64,000 bases of DNA from Candidatus Bipolaricaulota bacterium (GCA_025060415.1 JANXBT010000001.1:395628-459627); one strand, 5' to 3'; counted from the stretch's first letter, positions 53,335 through 62,552 are shown. The notes: generated by a model from the sequence alone, not told the origin. Numbers and translations: made by a program.

Positions 53335-54660
53335 ATGCAGGGACTGAAGTTTTTCTTTGCCTTATCCGCTCTGGTTTGGACTGGATTGGCCCAGCCGGTG
53401 CTCCTCCAAATGGGGGAGAAGTCCTTGGCCCTCACCTTCCCCAGCGAGCTTTGGCCGGAGTGGCAGGGCGTGCTCGCCTGGGAGGGCCGGGAGCTGCGGG
53501 CGCAGGGCCTGCCCCTGGAGCCCATGGTGCGGGCCCTGGGCGGGATGGCCGCCGCCGACCACCTGTTCGCCTTCGCCCGCGCGGACGAGCCCGGGGTGGC
53601 CCTGAGCCCGGAGGAGGTCCGGTCCGCGGTTCTCCTCTTCCGCGTGGACGGGGAGGGCTCCCCGCCCACGCCGCTCCTCTTCCTTGGGGACCAAGGGAGG
53701 GTTTTGGTCGCCCCCGTGCGGTGGCTGGTCCTTCACGGGCCGCGGGAGGGGCTCCCGGAGGTCGGGGTGTGGCCGGAGGCGGCGACGGTGACCCTGGTCA
53801 CGCCCGCCGGCGCCCGCACCCTCAGCCTGGCCGACCTGGAAACCACCTTCGTCAGCCTCACCTACCCGGGCTCCTACGTGCGCAGCTCCGGGGAGAGGGT
53901 GACGGCCCTTTGGACGGGGATCCCCCTCCCCGACCTCCTTGGGAACTGGCCGGCGGAAACGGAGATCGAGGTCGTGGCCGCCGACGGCTACCGCATGCGC
54001 TACCGCTACGGCGCCCTTCGGGACGCCGAGGGGGTGTGGCTGCTCGCCTTCAAGCAGGATGGGAAGTACCTCCCCTTCAACCCCGGCTACTTCCGCCTCG
54101 TGAAGGCCGGGCCGGGGAACCCCACCTTCCCCAGCGGGGCCTCCGCCCGCATGGTCGTACGCCTGGAGGTCCGGGGCGAATACCGGCCGTACACCCTCCG
54201 GCTCTCCGGGGCCCGCACGCACGAGTTCTCCCGCTGGGACTTGGAGCTCGGGGTGGCGTGCCCCTGCCGCGCCCGCACCGTGACGGCCACCCATAAGGGG
54301 GAGACCCGCACCTACACGGGGATCCCGCTCTGGCGGCTTTTGGCCTACGTGGACGACGCGGTGGCGCCCGCGGGCCCGGGGCTCAAGTACGAGGACGCCG
54401 CGTTCAACTGGGCGTTGGCCCAGGGCGAGTACCTTGTGGAGATCCGCGCCGCGGACGGCTTCTCCCAGGTCATCCCCAGCTCCTACCTCGCCGGGGAGGA
54501 CCGGTTCCTCCTGGCCCTCAAGGTGGACGGCCGCTTCCTTGGGGAGGCGGAGGGCGGCCCCCTCCTCTTCGTGTGGGACGACGGCGTTCCCGCGCCCGCC
54601 GGGCTGAAACGGGTGAAGTGGGTCACGGAGATCGTGCTCCGGCCCAAGGACCCCCGATGA
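53335..54660 (+). CDS. Exported protein with two sulfite-oxidase-fold-like modules
   Basis: 441 residues from ATG 53335 behind GGAGGAGGGG, with a signal peptide (about 1-19). Two similar segments (about 170-290 and 305-435) each show the pattern 'YTGIPLWRLL ... V.A.DGY ... LAFK.DG..L', resembling molybdopterin-binding oxidoreductase (sulfite-oxidase-fold) domains: WTGIPLPDLLGNWP in the first, YTGIPLWRLLAYVDDAV and IRAADGFSQVIPSSYL in the second. The cofactor-ligand Cys is not evident, so it may bind something other than the cofactor. Family match moderate, function unknown. Confidence 0.6.
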   Translation: MQGLKFFFALSALVWTGLAQPVLLQMGEKSLALTFPSELWPEWQGVLAWEGRELRAQGLPLEPMVRALGGMAAADHLFAFARADEPGVALSPEEVRSAVLLFRVDGEGSPPTPLLFLGDQGRVLVAPVRWLVLHGPREGLPEVGVWPEAATVTLVTPAGARTLSLADLETTFVSLTYPGSYVRSSGERVTALWTGIPLPDLLGNWPAETEIEVVAADGYRMRYRYGALRDAEGVWLLAFKQDGKYLPFNPGYFRLVKAGPGNPTFPSGASARMVVRLEVRGEYRPYTLRLSGARTHEFSRWDLELGVACPCRARTVTATHKGETRTYTGIPLWRLLAYVDDAVAPAGPGLKYEDAAFNWALAQGEYLVEIRAADGFSQVIPSSYLAGEDRFLLALKVDGRFLGEAEGGPLLFVWDDGVPAPAGLKRVKWVTEIVLRPKDPR

Positions 54661-54903
54661 GCGCGCCGGATCGGCCGCGGCTGGGCTTTTACGTGCGCGA
54701 GCCCTTCGCCAGCGCCATCGTGGCCGGGGCGAGGACCCAGGAGGTCCCTCGGCCCCTTCCCGGCGGAGGAGCTCACCCCGCCGGGGGAAGCGCCCGGCCT
54801 ACGGGCCTCCGCGCGGGGGCGGCCGCTTTACGTGGGGGCTCTGGCGGAACCCGAGCGGTTCGCCGCGCCCATCTGGTGCCGCGACGTGGTGGTGCTGCTC
54901 TAG
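54657..54903 (+). pseudogene. Small ASCH-like protein gene with one frameshift
   Basis: ATG 54657 overlaps the stop of the previous gene (ATGA). The frame reads well to ...GARTQEV (GFYVREPFASAIVAG, ASCH-like) and then becomes low-complexity Pro/Gly. Removing one C in the GTCCCTCGG run (54744-54752) continues it as LGPFPAEELTPPGEAPGL, then GRPLYVGALAEP and IWCRDVVVLL to TAG 54901-54903. About 81 residues in all. Either a true one-base insertion or a sequencing error in a C run. Family assignment is tentative. Confidence 0.55.
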
Positions 54904-55146
54904 CTCCACGATGGCCTCGTGGTCCGACTCCGGCCCGGCCTCCCGAGCCTCCACCCGGTAGCAATAAAGCACCTCCCCGCGGAGGGGGTGGGGGCGCTCC
55001 CGCTGGAACGCGGCCCGGTAAGGAGGGGTCCACCGGCCGCCAGAGCTCGTAGCCCTCGCACGTGAGGTTCGGGGGTCGGCCCCGGGCAGGAGCTCCCAGG
55101 GCACCTCCTCGCCTGGCCGGAACCTTTGGGCCACCGTGCCCGTCAT
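54799..55146 (-). pseudogene. Small unknown protein gene with two compensating indels
   Basis: ATG 55146 overlaps the stop of the zinc-ribbon frame. MTGTVAQRFRPGEEVPWELL reads in one frame. From about 55071 the sensible reading (NLTCEGYELWRPVDPS) moves to another frame, and from about 55018 it returns (YRAAFQRERPHPLRG, EVLYCYRVEA, DHEAIVELE). One extra C in a C run and one fewer T would restore a single protein of about 80 residues. The frame then runs on, antisense to the previous gene, to 54799. The true end may be near 54900. No known family. Confidence 0.4.
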
Positions 55147-55262
55147 GGGGGCGCCAGGAGCTGGCCCTCCCCCTCGATCACCAGGGCCCCGCACCCGCGG
55201 CAGCGGAAGGGGTCCACTTGGACGCTGTGGACGCGGGCCGGGCGGGCACGGGCGAGGGGCAT
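55143..55262 (-). CDS. Mini zinc-ribbon-like protein
   Basis: 39 residues, ATG 55262 to TGA 55143. FRCRGCGALVIEGEGQ contains one CxxC knuckle. The start overlaps the OsmC stop (TGATG) and the stop overlaps the next ATG (ATGA), which supports translation within a small operon. A single CxxC would need a partner to hold zinc, so it may be half of a split or decayed protein. Function unknown. Confidence 0.5.
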   Translation of the reverse strand: MPLARARPARVHSVQVDPFRCRGCGALVIEGEGQLLAPP

Positions 55263-55657
55263 CAGCCCTCAACGACCAGGGCCACGGAATTGGCGGCGCA
55301 CAGGGTTTGGCTCACCACGCAGCGGCCCACGAAGGCCTCGGCCTTTTCCCGCTTCTCGGGCGGAAGCCCCGCGATGCGCACGCGGACGCGGAAGTCGCGC
55401 ACGACCATGGGGGAGTCCACGAGCTCGGCCTCGGCCTGGACCTCCACCGGGCCGGGGAGGCCCTCCCGCTGGGCGAACATCTGGGCGAAGATGGCCGAGC
55501 AGGCCGCCAGCGCGGCCAGGAGGAGCTCCGGCGGGGTGGGCCCCGCGTCCCTCCCCCCCTTGTCCGGGGTCAGATCCGCCACCACCTTGTGGCCCCGGAC
55601 CCCCACTTCCACCTGAACCCCTTGGCGGACCCTGGCTTGTACGCTCAGCTTGGCCAC
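55262..55657 (-). CDS. OsmC/Ohr-family protein
   Basis: 131 residues from GTG 55657 behind AAAGGAGGAAGG. The fold fits OsmC proteins, which reduce organic hydroperoxides with two Cys: PPELLLAALAACSAIFA near residue 48 carries the first Cys, and SQTLCAANSVALVVE at the C-terminus the second. DFRVRVRIAGLPPEKREKAE lies between them. It belongs to the YhfA/OsmC-like branch. It is the first gene of a short minus-strand unit with the zinc-ribbon frame and the frameshifted gene. Confidence 0.85.
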   Translation of the reverse strand: MAKLSVQARVRQGVQVEVGVRGHKVVADLTPDKGGRDAGPTPPELLLAALAACSAIFAQMFAQREGLPGPVEVQAEAELVDSPMVVRDFRVRVRIAGLPPEKREKAEAFVGRCVVSQTLCAANSVALVVEG

Positions 55658-55807
55658 CCTTCCTCCTTTCCCGGCGACCTTACCGGGAGGGCCAGCGCCT
55701 TGGCAACGGGCCGCGTTCCCTTGTGGGGGAGGACCCAAAATCCTCGGCGTCCCCTTGGGCGCCCGCGGCCCCCCTCGCCCCTCAGAACGCGTGAACTTTT
55801 TTGCCGG

Positions 55808-57196
55808 CTAGCGGGCCAGGCGCGGGTTCTCCCACCACACCACGGCCAGGTAGCTCTCCAGGCGGTTGAACTCCTCCACGTTGCCCACAAGGTCCAGGTC
55901 CCCGTCCCCGTCCACATCCAGGGGGATGAGGCGGTCCCACTTCTCGCCGTTGAAGGGGCCCAACCCCAGGAAGCCCGAGCCCCACTTGATCACGTGGGGG
56001 ACCCACCCCTCCGCCGTCTGGGCCAACCCCCACACCGCGGCCACCTCCTTGGGCAGGAGGCCGTCGCGGTGGATGGAGGCGCCCACGAGGTCGAGCCTTT
56101 CGTCGCCGTTGAGGTCGGCCAGGGCGATGGGCCGCGCCCGCCACCGCAGGCTGGGGGGCTTCCCCACGCGCACGTGGGCGAAGCGCAGGGGCCCGCCCGG
56201 CGGCGTGCGGTTGTAAAAGAGATGCACCTCGAGCTCGGCTTGGGCGGCGAGGTCGGGGCGCCCATCCCCGTCCAGGTCCCCCGCCGCCACCTGCTCCTTG
56301 CCGTAGAACTCCGGGCTCCGGTAGAGGACGAAGCGGGGCCAGCCCTCCCCCCCGCTTCGGCCGGGGTTCCGGTACACCAGGATCGCCTCCTCTTCCTCCG
56401 GGGTGTCCCAGTCCGCGTTGTTGAGGGCGAGGTCCAGGAACCCGTCCCCGTCGAAGTCGCACAGCACGAAGCCGTGGCCGCTGGGAACGGCGGGGTCGAT
56501 GGGGAAGCTCGTCCATTGGGCGAGGTCCCGGGGGTTCCCCCCGCGGCCTTTGGGGTTGCGGAAGGCGCGGAGGCCGGCGTAGCGCAGCCCGCGCAGGGCC
56601 TGGGGGTCCTTGGGGCCGCCGGCGGGGCGGTTGGCCCGGCCGCCGGCCACGATGTCCGGAAAACCATCTCCGTCGAGGTCGGCGACCTGGACCTCCAAAA
56701 AGTGCCAGCCGCCCCGGCTCTCCGGAAGGGTCCCGCCGCGGGCCCAACGCAGCCCGCCCTCCCCCCACAGCACGGAGATCCCCGGCTCCTCCCAGGTCCA
56801 CTCCAGCCCGTGGGCGACCACGATGTCCACGTGCCCATCCCCGTCCAGGTCCCCGAAGGCGGCGTTCTCCGCGTTGGGGAACCGCCCGGCGTCCACGGCC
56901 GGCCAGTAGGCCCAGCGGGAGAGGTTCGGCCCGGGGTGCAGCACCACCCGGATCCGCCCGCGGAACTCGTAGTTCACCAGGAGGTCCGGGTACCCGTCGC
57001 CGTTCACGTCCGCAAGGTCGAGCCCGTTGGGGAGCCAGTCGCCGGGGTTGTCCACCGGCCACATGGGCCAGGGCTTCCCCAGCTGGGGGTCCTCCCGCCG
57101 GTCGCCGGGGTAGGGCGGCCAAACCCCGCTGAACACGTCCCGCAGGTAGAAAAGCGAGGCGACGAGGAAGGGCAGGACCAGGAGGACGGAGGCCAT
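55808..57196 (-). CDS. Membrane-anchored FG-GAP/VCBS repeat protein
   Basis: 462 residues. An N-terminal hydrophobic segment (1-20) serves as signal or anchor. Calcium-loop repeats of the type DxNGDG/DxDGDGxxDL recur about every 50-70 residues (DVNGDGYPDLL, DLDGDGHVDIV, DLDGDGFPDIV, DFDGDGFLDLA, DLDGDGRPDLA, DLNGDERLDLV, DVDGDGDLDLV), predicting a seven-bladed beta propeller outside the membrane. Such proteins bind other molecules or surfaces. The start is one base after the tsaE stop, so it is in the pheT-tsaE transcript despite an unrelated role. Partner unknown. Confidence 0.88.
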   Translation of the reverse strand: MASVLLVLPFLVASLFYLRDVFSGVWPPYPGDRREDPQLGKPWPMWPVDNPGDWLPNGLDLADVNGDGYPDLLVNYEFRGRIRVVLHPGPNLSRWAYWPAVDAGRFPNAENAAFGDLDGDGHVDIVVAHGLEWTWEEPGISVLWGEGGLRWARGGTLPESRGGWHFLEVQVADLDGDGFPDIVAGGRANRPAGGPKDPQALRGLRYAGLRAFRNPKGRGGNPRDLAQWTSFPIDPAVPSGHGFVLCDFDGDGFLDLALNNADWDTPEEEEAILVYRNPGRSGGEGWPRFVLYRSPEFYGKEQVAAGDLDGDGRPDLAAQAELEVHLFYNRTPPGGPLRFAHVRVGKPPSLRWRARPIALADLNGDERLDLVGASIHRDGLLPKEVAAVWGLAQTAEGWVPHVIKWGSGFLGLGPFNGEKWDRLIPLDVDGDGDLDLVGNVEEFNRLESYLAVVWWENPRLAR

Positions 57197-57197
57197 T

Positions 57198-57617
57198 TCA
57201 GCGGCGGATCGTGATCCGGCGGCGGCCCTCCCCCGCGTGCTCCAGGAACACCCAGATCGCGCCCCGGGGGATGAGGTGGGGGAAGCGGTCCGCCCACTCC
57301 ACGGCCGTCACCCCGGCCTCCGGCGGCAACAGCGCGTCCAACCCCACCTCCGCCAGCTCCCTGGGGCTCCGCACGCGGTAGAGGTCCAAGTGGTGCAGGT
57401 CCTTGAGGCCCCGGTACGTGCGGGCCAGGAGGAAGCTGGGGGAGAGCACCTCCTCGGGGATGAGGAGGCCGCGGGCCAAGCCCTTCACGAAGGTGGTCTT
57501 GCCCGTGCCCAGCGGGCCCACCAGGGCCACCACATCGCCGTCCCTCAGGCGCCGGGCCAGCTCCGCGGCCAGGGCCATGGTCTCCTCCGCGCTCGCCGTG
57601 ATCACGATGCGCTCCAT
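57198..57617 (-). CDS. tsaE: tRNA threonylcarbamoyladenosine biosynthesis ATPase TsaE
   Basis: 139 residues. P-loop GPLGTGKTTFVKGLARGL near residue 34, then SPSFLLARTYRG and HHLDLYRV near 75, and VEWADRF near 108, the canonical TsaE set. It works with TsaB and TsaD to make t6A37 in tRNA. Its start overlaps the pheT stop by one base (TAATG). Confidence 0.95.
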   Translation of the reverse strand: MERIVITASAEETMALAAELARRLRDGDVVALVGPLGTGKTTFVKGLARGLLIPEEVLSPSFLLARTYRGLKDLHHLDLYRVRSPRELAEVGLDALLPPEAGVTAVEWADRFPHLIPRGAIWVFLEHAGEGRRRITIRR

Positions 57618-59947
57618 TACGTGCGCAGGCGCACCCCCAGCTCCGCCAAGGCGGAGAGGATCCGCCCCACCGCCCCCTCCACCTCCTCCGCCGAAAGGGT
57701 GCGCTGCGGGTCCCGGAAGGAAAGCTCGTAGGTCAGGCTCACCTGGCCCGCGGGGATCCCCGGCCCCTGATAGCGGTCGTACAAGAAAGCGCTCTCCACC
57801 AAGGGCTCGGCCAGGATCCGGGCTCGGATTTCCTCCTCCGGCAGCGTTTCCGGCGCCAGGAGGGAAAGGTCGCGCTTGGAGGCGGGGAAGCGGGGCAGGG
57901 GCCGGTAGGCGGCGGGCCGGGCGTGGGCCTGGAGCACGGGCAGGCGCAGCTCCGCAAAGAGGACCCGGCGCGCGCCCGGCAGATCCAGCAGCTCAGGGTT
58001 CACCTCGCCCAGGAGGCCGGCGGGTTGCCCCTGCACGAGGAGGGCGGCGCGGCGGAAGGGATGGAGGCGGGGGTCCGCGCAGGGACCTAGACACCACCCC
58101 TCCACCCGCAGGGCGGCCAACAGCGCCTCCACCACGCCCTTGAGCTCCGCCGGCCCGTAGGCGGCCTTGCCGCAAAGGGGGAGGTCCGTGCGGCCAAAGA
58201 GCACAAGCCCGACCCGGTACTCCTCCCGGGGGACCCCGTCCTCGAGGAGGAACACCTTCCCCACCTCAAAGAGGGCTCCGCCGGGCGCTTGGGCGCTGAG
58301 GTTCTCCCGCACGGCGGCCAGCAGTCCAGGGAAGAGGCTGTCCCGCAGGCCCTCTTGGCCCTGGGCCATGGGGTTTTTGAGGAGCACCTGGGCCTCCCCG
58401 GCGGAAACCAGGGGGAAGGTGTAGGCCTCCAGGAGGCCCAGGCCGGCGAGGATGCGGCGCACCCGGTCCGCGAACTCCTCCTCCGGGGCTTTCCCGCCCA
58501 CCCGCGCGGGCTGGGCCGGGGCCAGCTCCGGAATCCGGTCGTAGCCGTAAAGGCGGGCGATCTCCTCCAGGAGGTCCTCCTCGCGGGCGAGGTCGCCCCG
58601 GTGGGGCGGGATCTCCGCCTCCCAGCCGGACTCGGTGGGGCGCAGGGCCACCCCCAGCCGGGTCAGGCCGTCCACGACCTCGGCGTCGGGCACGTGAATG
58701 CCCAAAAAGCCGGGGATGCGGGCCCGCCGAAGGGGCACCGCCCGCCGGGCGGGGCGCTTGAGGTACACGTCCACGGCGCCCCGGGCCACCGTGCCGCCCC
58801 CTTCGCGCACCCACAGGGCGCAGAACCGGCGGGAGGCGAGGTCCACGTTCTCCGGGGAGAGGCCGCGCTCGAAGCGCAGGGAGGCCTCGGTGCGCAGGCC
58901 CAGGAGGCGCGCGCCCCGCCGGATGCGCGCCGGCGCAAACGCCGCGGCCTCCAGGAGCACCTCCCGCGTGTCCGGCTCCACCTCGCTCCCCTCCCCGCCC
59001 ATGATCCCCGCCAGGGCCACCGGTTGTTCCGCGTCCGCGATCACCAGGATCTCTGGGGCCAGCGCGCGCTCCACGCCGTCCAGAGTGCGGAGGGCCTCGC
59101 CGGGCCGGGCCCGGCGCACCACGATCCGCCCCCCGCGCAGCCGCGCGCGGTCGAAGGCGTGCAGGGGGTGGCCCACCTCGAGCATCACGTAGTTCGTGAG
59201 GTCCACCGCGAGGGCGATGGGGCGCAGGCCAGCCTTGAGGAGGCGGGCTTGGAGCCGCAGGGGCGCGGGCCGCCAGGCAACCCCCTGGATCACGCGGGCC
59301 ACGTAGCGGGGGCAGTCCTCGCCCGACTCCACCTGGACGTCCGCCAACTCTGCGGCGGACCGCTCCCCCTCGGGGAAGTCCAGGGCGAGCTCTCGCAGCC
59401 GGGTGCGGAACAGGGCGGAGAACTCCCGCGCCAGGCCGTACATCCCCAGGAGGTCGGGCCGGTTGGAGGTGATCTTGAGGTCCAGGAGGAGGTCGGGGAG
59501 CTCGAGGAGCTCCGCCAAGTCGGCGCCCGGCGGGGTGCCCGGGGGGAGCTCCCAGATCCCCGTGGACTTCTCCTCCAGGCCCAGCTCCTCGCGGGAGAGG
59601 ATCATGCCCGCGCTCCGCACCCCGCGGACCGTGGTCTCCCCCACGGGGCCCCGGGGGAGGCGGGCGCCGGGGAGGGCGAAGGGCACGAGGAGGCCGGGGG
59701 CCACGTTGGGCGCCCCGCACACCGTGCGGTACTCCTCGTTCCCCACTTGCACCAGGCAAACCCGGAGGTCGTCCGCGTGGGGGTGGGGCTCCACCGCGAG
59801 GACCCGCCCCACCCGCACCCCCTCGGCGGAGAGCTCTCGCAGGCCCTCCACCTCGAGGCCGGCTAGGGTGAGGCGCTCCGCCAGGGCCTCCGGGGAGGCC
59901 TCCGGCAGCTCGGTGTACTCCGCAAGCCAGCGCAGGGAGACCCGCAT
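57617..59947 (-). CDS. pheT: Phenylalanyl-tRNA synthetase beta subunit
   Basis: 776 residues from ATG 59947. MRVSLRWLAEYTELP opens the protein. An EMAP-type tRNA-binding domain follows (VEPHPHADDLRVCLVQVG near residue 50), then B3/B4 and the B5 domain (GFLGIHVPDAEVVDGLTRLG near 415). The catalytic-like core is next, and the FDX anticodon-binding domain ends it (LPRFPASKRDLSLLAPE near 680). pheS is not adjacent in this window. It is downstream of an M1-like peptidase gene by 11 bases and overlaps tsaE. Confidence 0.95.
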   Translation of the reverse strand: MRVSLRWLAEYTELPEASPEALAERLTLAGLEVEGLRELSAEGVRVGRVLAVEPHPHADDLRVCLVQVGNEEYRTVCGAPNVAPGLLVPFALPGARLPRGPVGETTVRGVRSAGMILSREELGLEEKSTGIWELPPGTPPGADLAELLELPDLLLDLKITSNRPDLLGMYGLAREFSALFRTRLRELALDFPEGERSAAELADVQVESGEDCPRYVARVIQGVAWRPAPLRLQARLLKAGLRPIALAVDLTNYVMLEVGHPLHAFDRARLRGGRIVVRRARPGEALRTLDGVERALAPEILVIADAEQPVALAGIMGGEGSEVEPDTREVLLEAAAFAPARIRRGARLLGLRTEASLRFERGLSPENVDLASRRFCALWVREGGGTVARGAVDVYLKRPARRAVPLRRARIPGFLGIHVPDAEVVDGLTRLGVALRPTESGWEAEIPPHRGDLAREEDLLEEIARLYGYDRIPELAPAQPARVGGKAPEEEFADRVRRILAGLGLLEAYTFPLVSAGEAQVLLKNPMAQGQEGLRDSLFPGLLAAVRENLSAQAPGGALFEVGKVFLLEDGVPREEYRVGLVLFGRTDLPLCGKAAYGPAELKGVVEALLAALRVEGWCLGPCADPRLHPFRRAALLVQGQPAGLLGEVNPELLDLPGARRVLFAELRLPVLQAHARPAAYRPLPRFPASKRDLSLLAPETLPEEEIRARILAEPLVESAFLYDRYQGPGIPAGQVSLTYELSFRDPQRTLSAEEVEGAVGRILSALAELGVRLRT

Positions 59948-59957
59948 GGGCGCCCTT

Positions 59958-62552
59958 TCAGCCGGCGAGGCCGAAGTATAAGAGGGCCGGGCCCTGCAGG
60001 GGCCAGGCCAGCCCCACCACCCACCGCAGGGCGAGGAAGCCACCCAGGGCCTCCACCGTGACCCAAAGCTCCCCGCCCACCTCAAGGAAGGGGGTGCGCT
60101 CCTCGGGGTCGTCCCAGAGCTGCCCGGCAGCGAGGAACAGGCGCGGCCGCACCTCGCTCACCAGGGCCGCCTGGGCCAGGGAGTAGGCGGGGAAGAAGGG
60201 GGGGAGCCAGAGCGCCAGGACGGCGGCGGCCTTGTGGCGGGCCTGGGGGGCGCCCTCCGCCCGCAGGGCCAGGGAGCGCAGCTCGGAAAGGGCCGGCCAG
60301 AAGCGTTGGGGAAGCGCGGGGCTGGCGAAGCCGAGGGCGAGGGTGAGGGTGGGGTAGAGGTGGGGCCCCAGCCCGAACAGCTCGGTGTGGCTTAAGTGGA
60401 GGCCGTGGCCGCCGCCGGCGAGGAGGAGCCCGGCGGACCCGGCCGCGGCGCGGGCCACCGTCATGGACCAGGAAAGATCCAGGGCCGCGGCCCACTCCGG
60501 AAGGCGGGCCAGGCTCAGGGCGAGGGTCCCCACCGGCTCCCAATAGGTGGCGGCGAACCCGGTCTTGGGCGTGGCCCACAGGTACTTGGTGAGGGTGAGG
60601 TTCCCCACGAGGCTCTCCTGGACCTGGGCCCAGCCGGAGAGGAGGCCCTCCCGGCCCAACCGCACCCAGCCCAGCGCCGCCCTCTCCTGGGGGTACACGG
60701 CGAAGCCGAAACGGTTCAGGTACCGCAGGGAGAAGGCCCCGCTGGGGCTGGTCTCCACCACGTACGCATCGAGGGGCCACTCGTTGCGCAGGGCCCACAC
60801 GTAGCGCCGCGGCCACCGGTTGTTAAGCCGGTTCGCGTCGAGCACGCGGTGCTCGGGGTCCACGACCGCCTCCCGCACGGGGAAGGGCACGGGGAGGCGG
60901 AGCGTTTCCGTGGCCTCGCCCTTGGGCTCCCAGACGATCCTCTTGACCTGCTCCTCGGGGCCGCGCAGCTCCACGGGCACGGGAAGGACCCCGGTCCCCG
61001 CGTAGGTGAGGAGGAGCTCCACTTCCTGGCCCTGTTCCGCCGGGCGCTGGCGGAACCCGGCCACGCCGTAGTCGGCCCAGGCCGCGCCCCAAACCCAGTC
61101 CGCAAAAAACCTCCCCAGGTCGCGCCCGCTCTCCTCCTCCAGGACCCGGCGGAACGCGGCCACCGAAAGCTCCTTCCCCCGGAACTCCTGGGCCGCCCGG
61201 CGCAGGGCCCGCTGGAAGACCGCCTCCCCCACGGTGTGGGCCAGGGCCCGCAGGACGAGGTAGCCCTTGTGGTAGATCCGATCCGCGCTCACCTGGTCGT
61301 AGCGCACCTCCCGCGTGGGCTTCACCACCGCCTCGTCGAAGCCCAGGAACACGAGGTCCAAATAGGGGAGCTCGGTGAGGTGCTCCCGCAGGTTCAGGAA
61401 GCCCAGGTAATAGCTCACGAGCTCCTCGCCCAAGCCCTTTTTGTCGAACACGAAGAGGTTCCCGCCCTCGCTGCCGAAGCGCTCCTCGAACCAGGCGAGG
61501 GAGAGGTATTGGGAAAGGCCCTCGGAGAGCCAGTTTTCCGCGTCGAAGTCCACGCCCACCCCGATCCCCCACCAGAGGTGGGCGAGCTCGTGGGCCAGGA
61601 TGAACACGCCCAGGCGGGTGAGGGTCCCTGCGGCCGTGAGGTGTTCGCGGGCGAAGAACCAGCGGGGGAAAAACACGATCCCCTCAGCGGTCATGGCCAC
61701 GCCTAGGTCCGTGGGGTGCTCCACGAGGAGGAGGCGGGCGTGGGGGTAGGGACCGAGGCGTTCCTCGTACCAGGCGAGGATCTCAGGGGCCCAGGTGAGG
61801 AGGGCGCGCAGGCCGGCCTCGTCCCCGGGCAGGGCCACGCCCTCCCACCGGCGGCCGCCCACCTCCAGGGCGAAGGGGCGGAACCGTTCGGCCGGCCCAA
61901 AGTAGAGGGCCACGGAGTTCACTGGCACGGAAAACTTCGTGCGGAACCGGTTCCCCTGGCGCTCCGCCTGGCCGGGGAGGAAGGCCTGCCAGCCCTCCGG
62001 GAGGACGAGCTCCACCTCGTAGGCGTGGAAGGGGAGGCGGAGGGGGAGGGCCTCGCCCGGGGCGGCGGGGAGGAGGATGGGGTGCCAACCGAACCGCCAG
62101 GTGTAGATGTCCCCAAGCCGCCCAGGCTCCGCCCGCACGTGGGGGAAGCGCGTGCGGAAGGAAAGGCGCAGGGTTCCCGCCTCGCGGGGGAGGCGCACCC
62201 GCAGCAGCACGTCCTTCAGGGAGTAGGTCTGGTAGGTGGTGGGGGCGGGGAGGAGCTCGTAGGCCAGGGCGCGGCCCGTGCGCTCCCACACCACCCCCTC
62301 CACCTCCGTCCAGGAGGGGTCAAACCCCCAAACGTAGGTGGCGTCGAGGACGAGCGGGGAAACGTAGGGGTTCTTCTCCCGGCCCAGGTTCGCCAGGAGC
62401 ACGAACCACGCCTCCTCCCTGGGCTCGGCGAACTCCACCCACTGGGTTCCGCGGAGCTCGTGGGTCTTGGGGTCGAACTCCACGGCGAGGCGCACGGGAG
62501 CGGCCAGGGAGGCCAAAGCGAACACCCAAAGGCAAAAGAAAAGCCGGCGCAC
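59958..62552 (-). CDS. Exported M1-like metallopeptidase with long C-terminal beta region
   Basis: 864 residues with a signal peptide (1-17). The zinc site is clear: HELAHLWWG near residue 320 and the third ligand in WLSEGLSQYLS 18 or so residues later. The usual GAMEN exopeptidase motif is replaced by VAMTAEG, so aminopeptidase action is doubtful. After a beta-sandwich (to about 630), the last ~230 residues are alternating hydrophobic/aromatic strands without further homology, as expected for a membrane beta-barrel or other beta domain. It lies upstream of pheT on the same strand. Confidence 0.75.
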   Translation of the reverse strand: MRRLFFCLWVFALASLAAPVRLAVEFDPKTHELRGTQWVEFAEPREEAWFVLLANLGREKNPYVSPLVLDATYVWGFDPSWTEVEGVVWERTGRALAYELLPAPTTYQTYSLKDVLLRVRLPREAGTLRLSFRTRFPHVRAEPGRLGDIYTWRFGWHPILLPAAPGEALPLRLPFHAYEVELVLPEGWQAFLPGQAERQGNRFRTKFSVPVNSVALYFGPAERFRPFALEVGGRRWEGVALPGDEAGLRALLTWAPEILAWYEERLGPYPHARLLLVEHPTDLGVAMTAEGIVFFPRWFFAREHLTAAGTLTRLGVFILAHELAHLWWGIGVGVDFDAENWLSEGLSQYLSLAWFEERFGSEGGNLFVFDKKGLGEELVSYYLGFLNLREHLTELPYLDLVFLGFDEAVVKPTREVRYDQVSADRIYHKGYLVLRALAHTVGEAVFQRALRRAAQEFRGKELSVAAFRRVLEEESGRDLGRFFADWVWGAAWADYGVAGFRQRPAEQGQEVELLLTYAGTGVLPVPVELRGPEEQVKRIVWEPKGEATETLRLPVPFPVREAVVDPEHRVLDANRLNNRWPRRYVWALRNEWPLDAYVVETSPSGAFSLRYLNRFGFAVYPQERAALGWVRLGREGLLSGWAQVQESLVGNLTLTKYLWATPKTGFAATYWEPVGTLALSLARLPEWAAALDLSWSMTVARAAAGSAGLLLAGGGHGLHLSHTELFGLGPHLYPTLTLALGFASPALPQRFWPALSELRSLALRAEGAPQARHKAAAVLALWLPPFFPAYSLAQAALVSEVRPRLFLAAGQLWDDPEERTPFLEVGGELWVTVEALGGFLALRWVVGLAWPLQGPALLYFGLAG

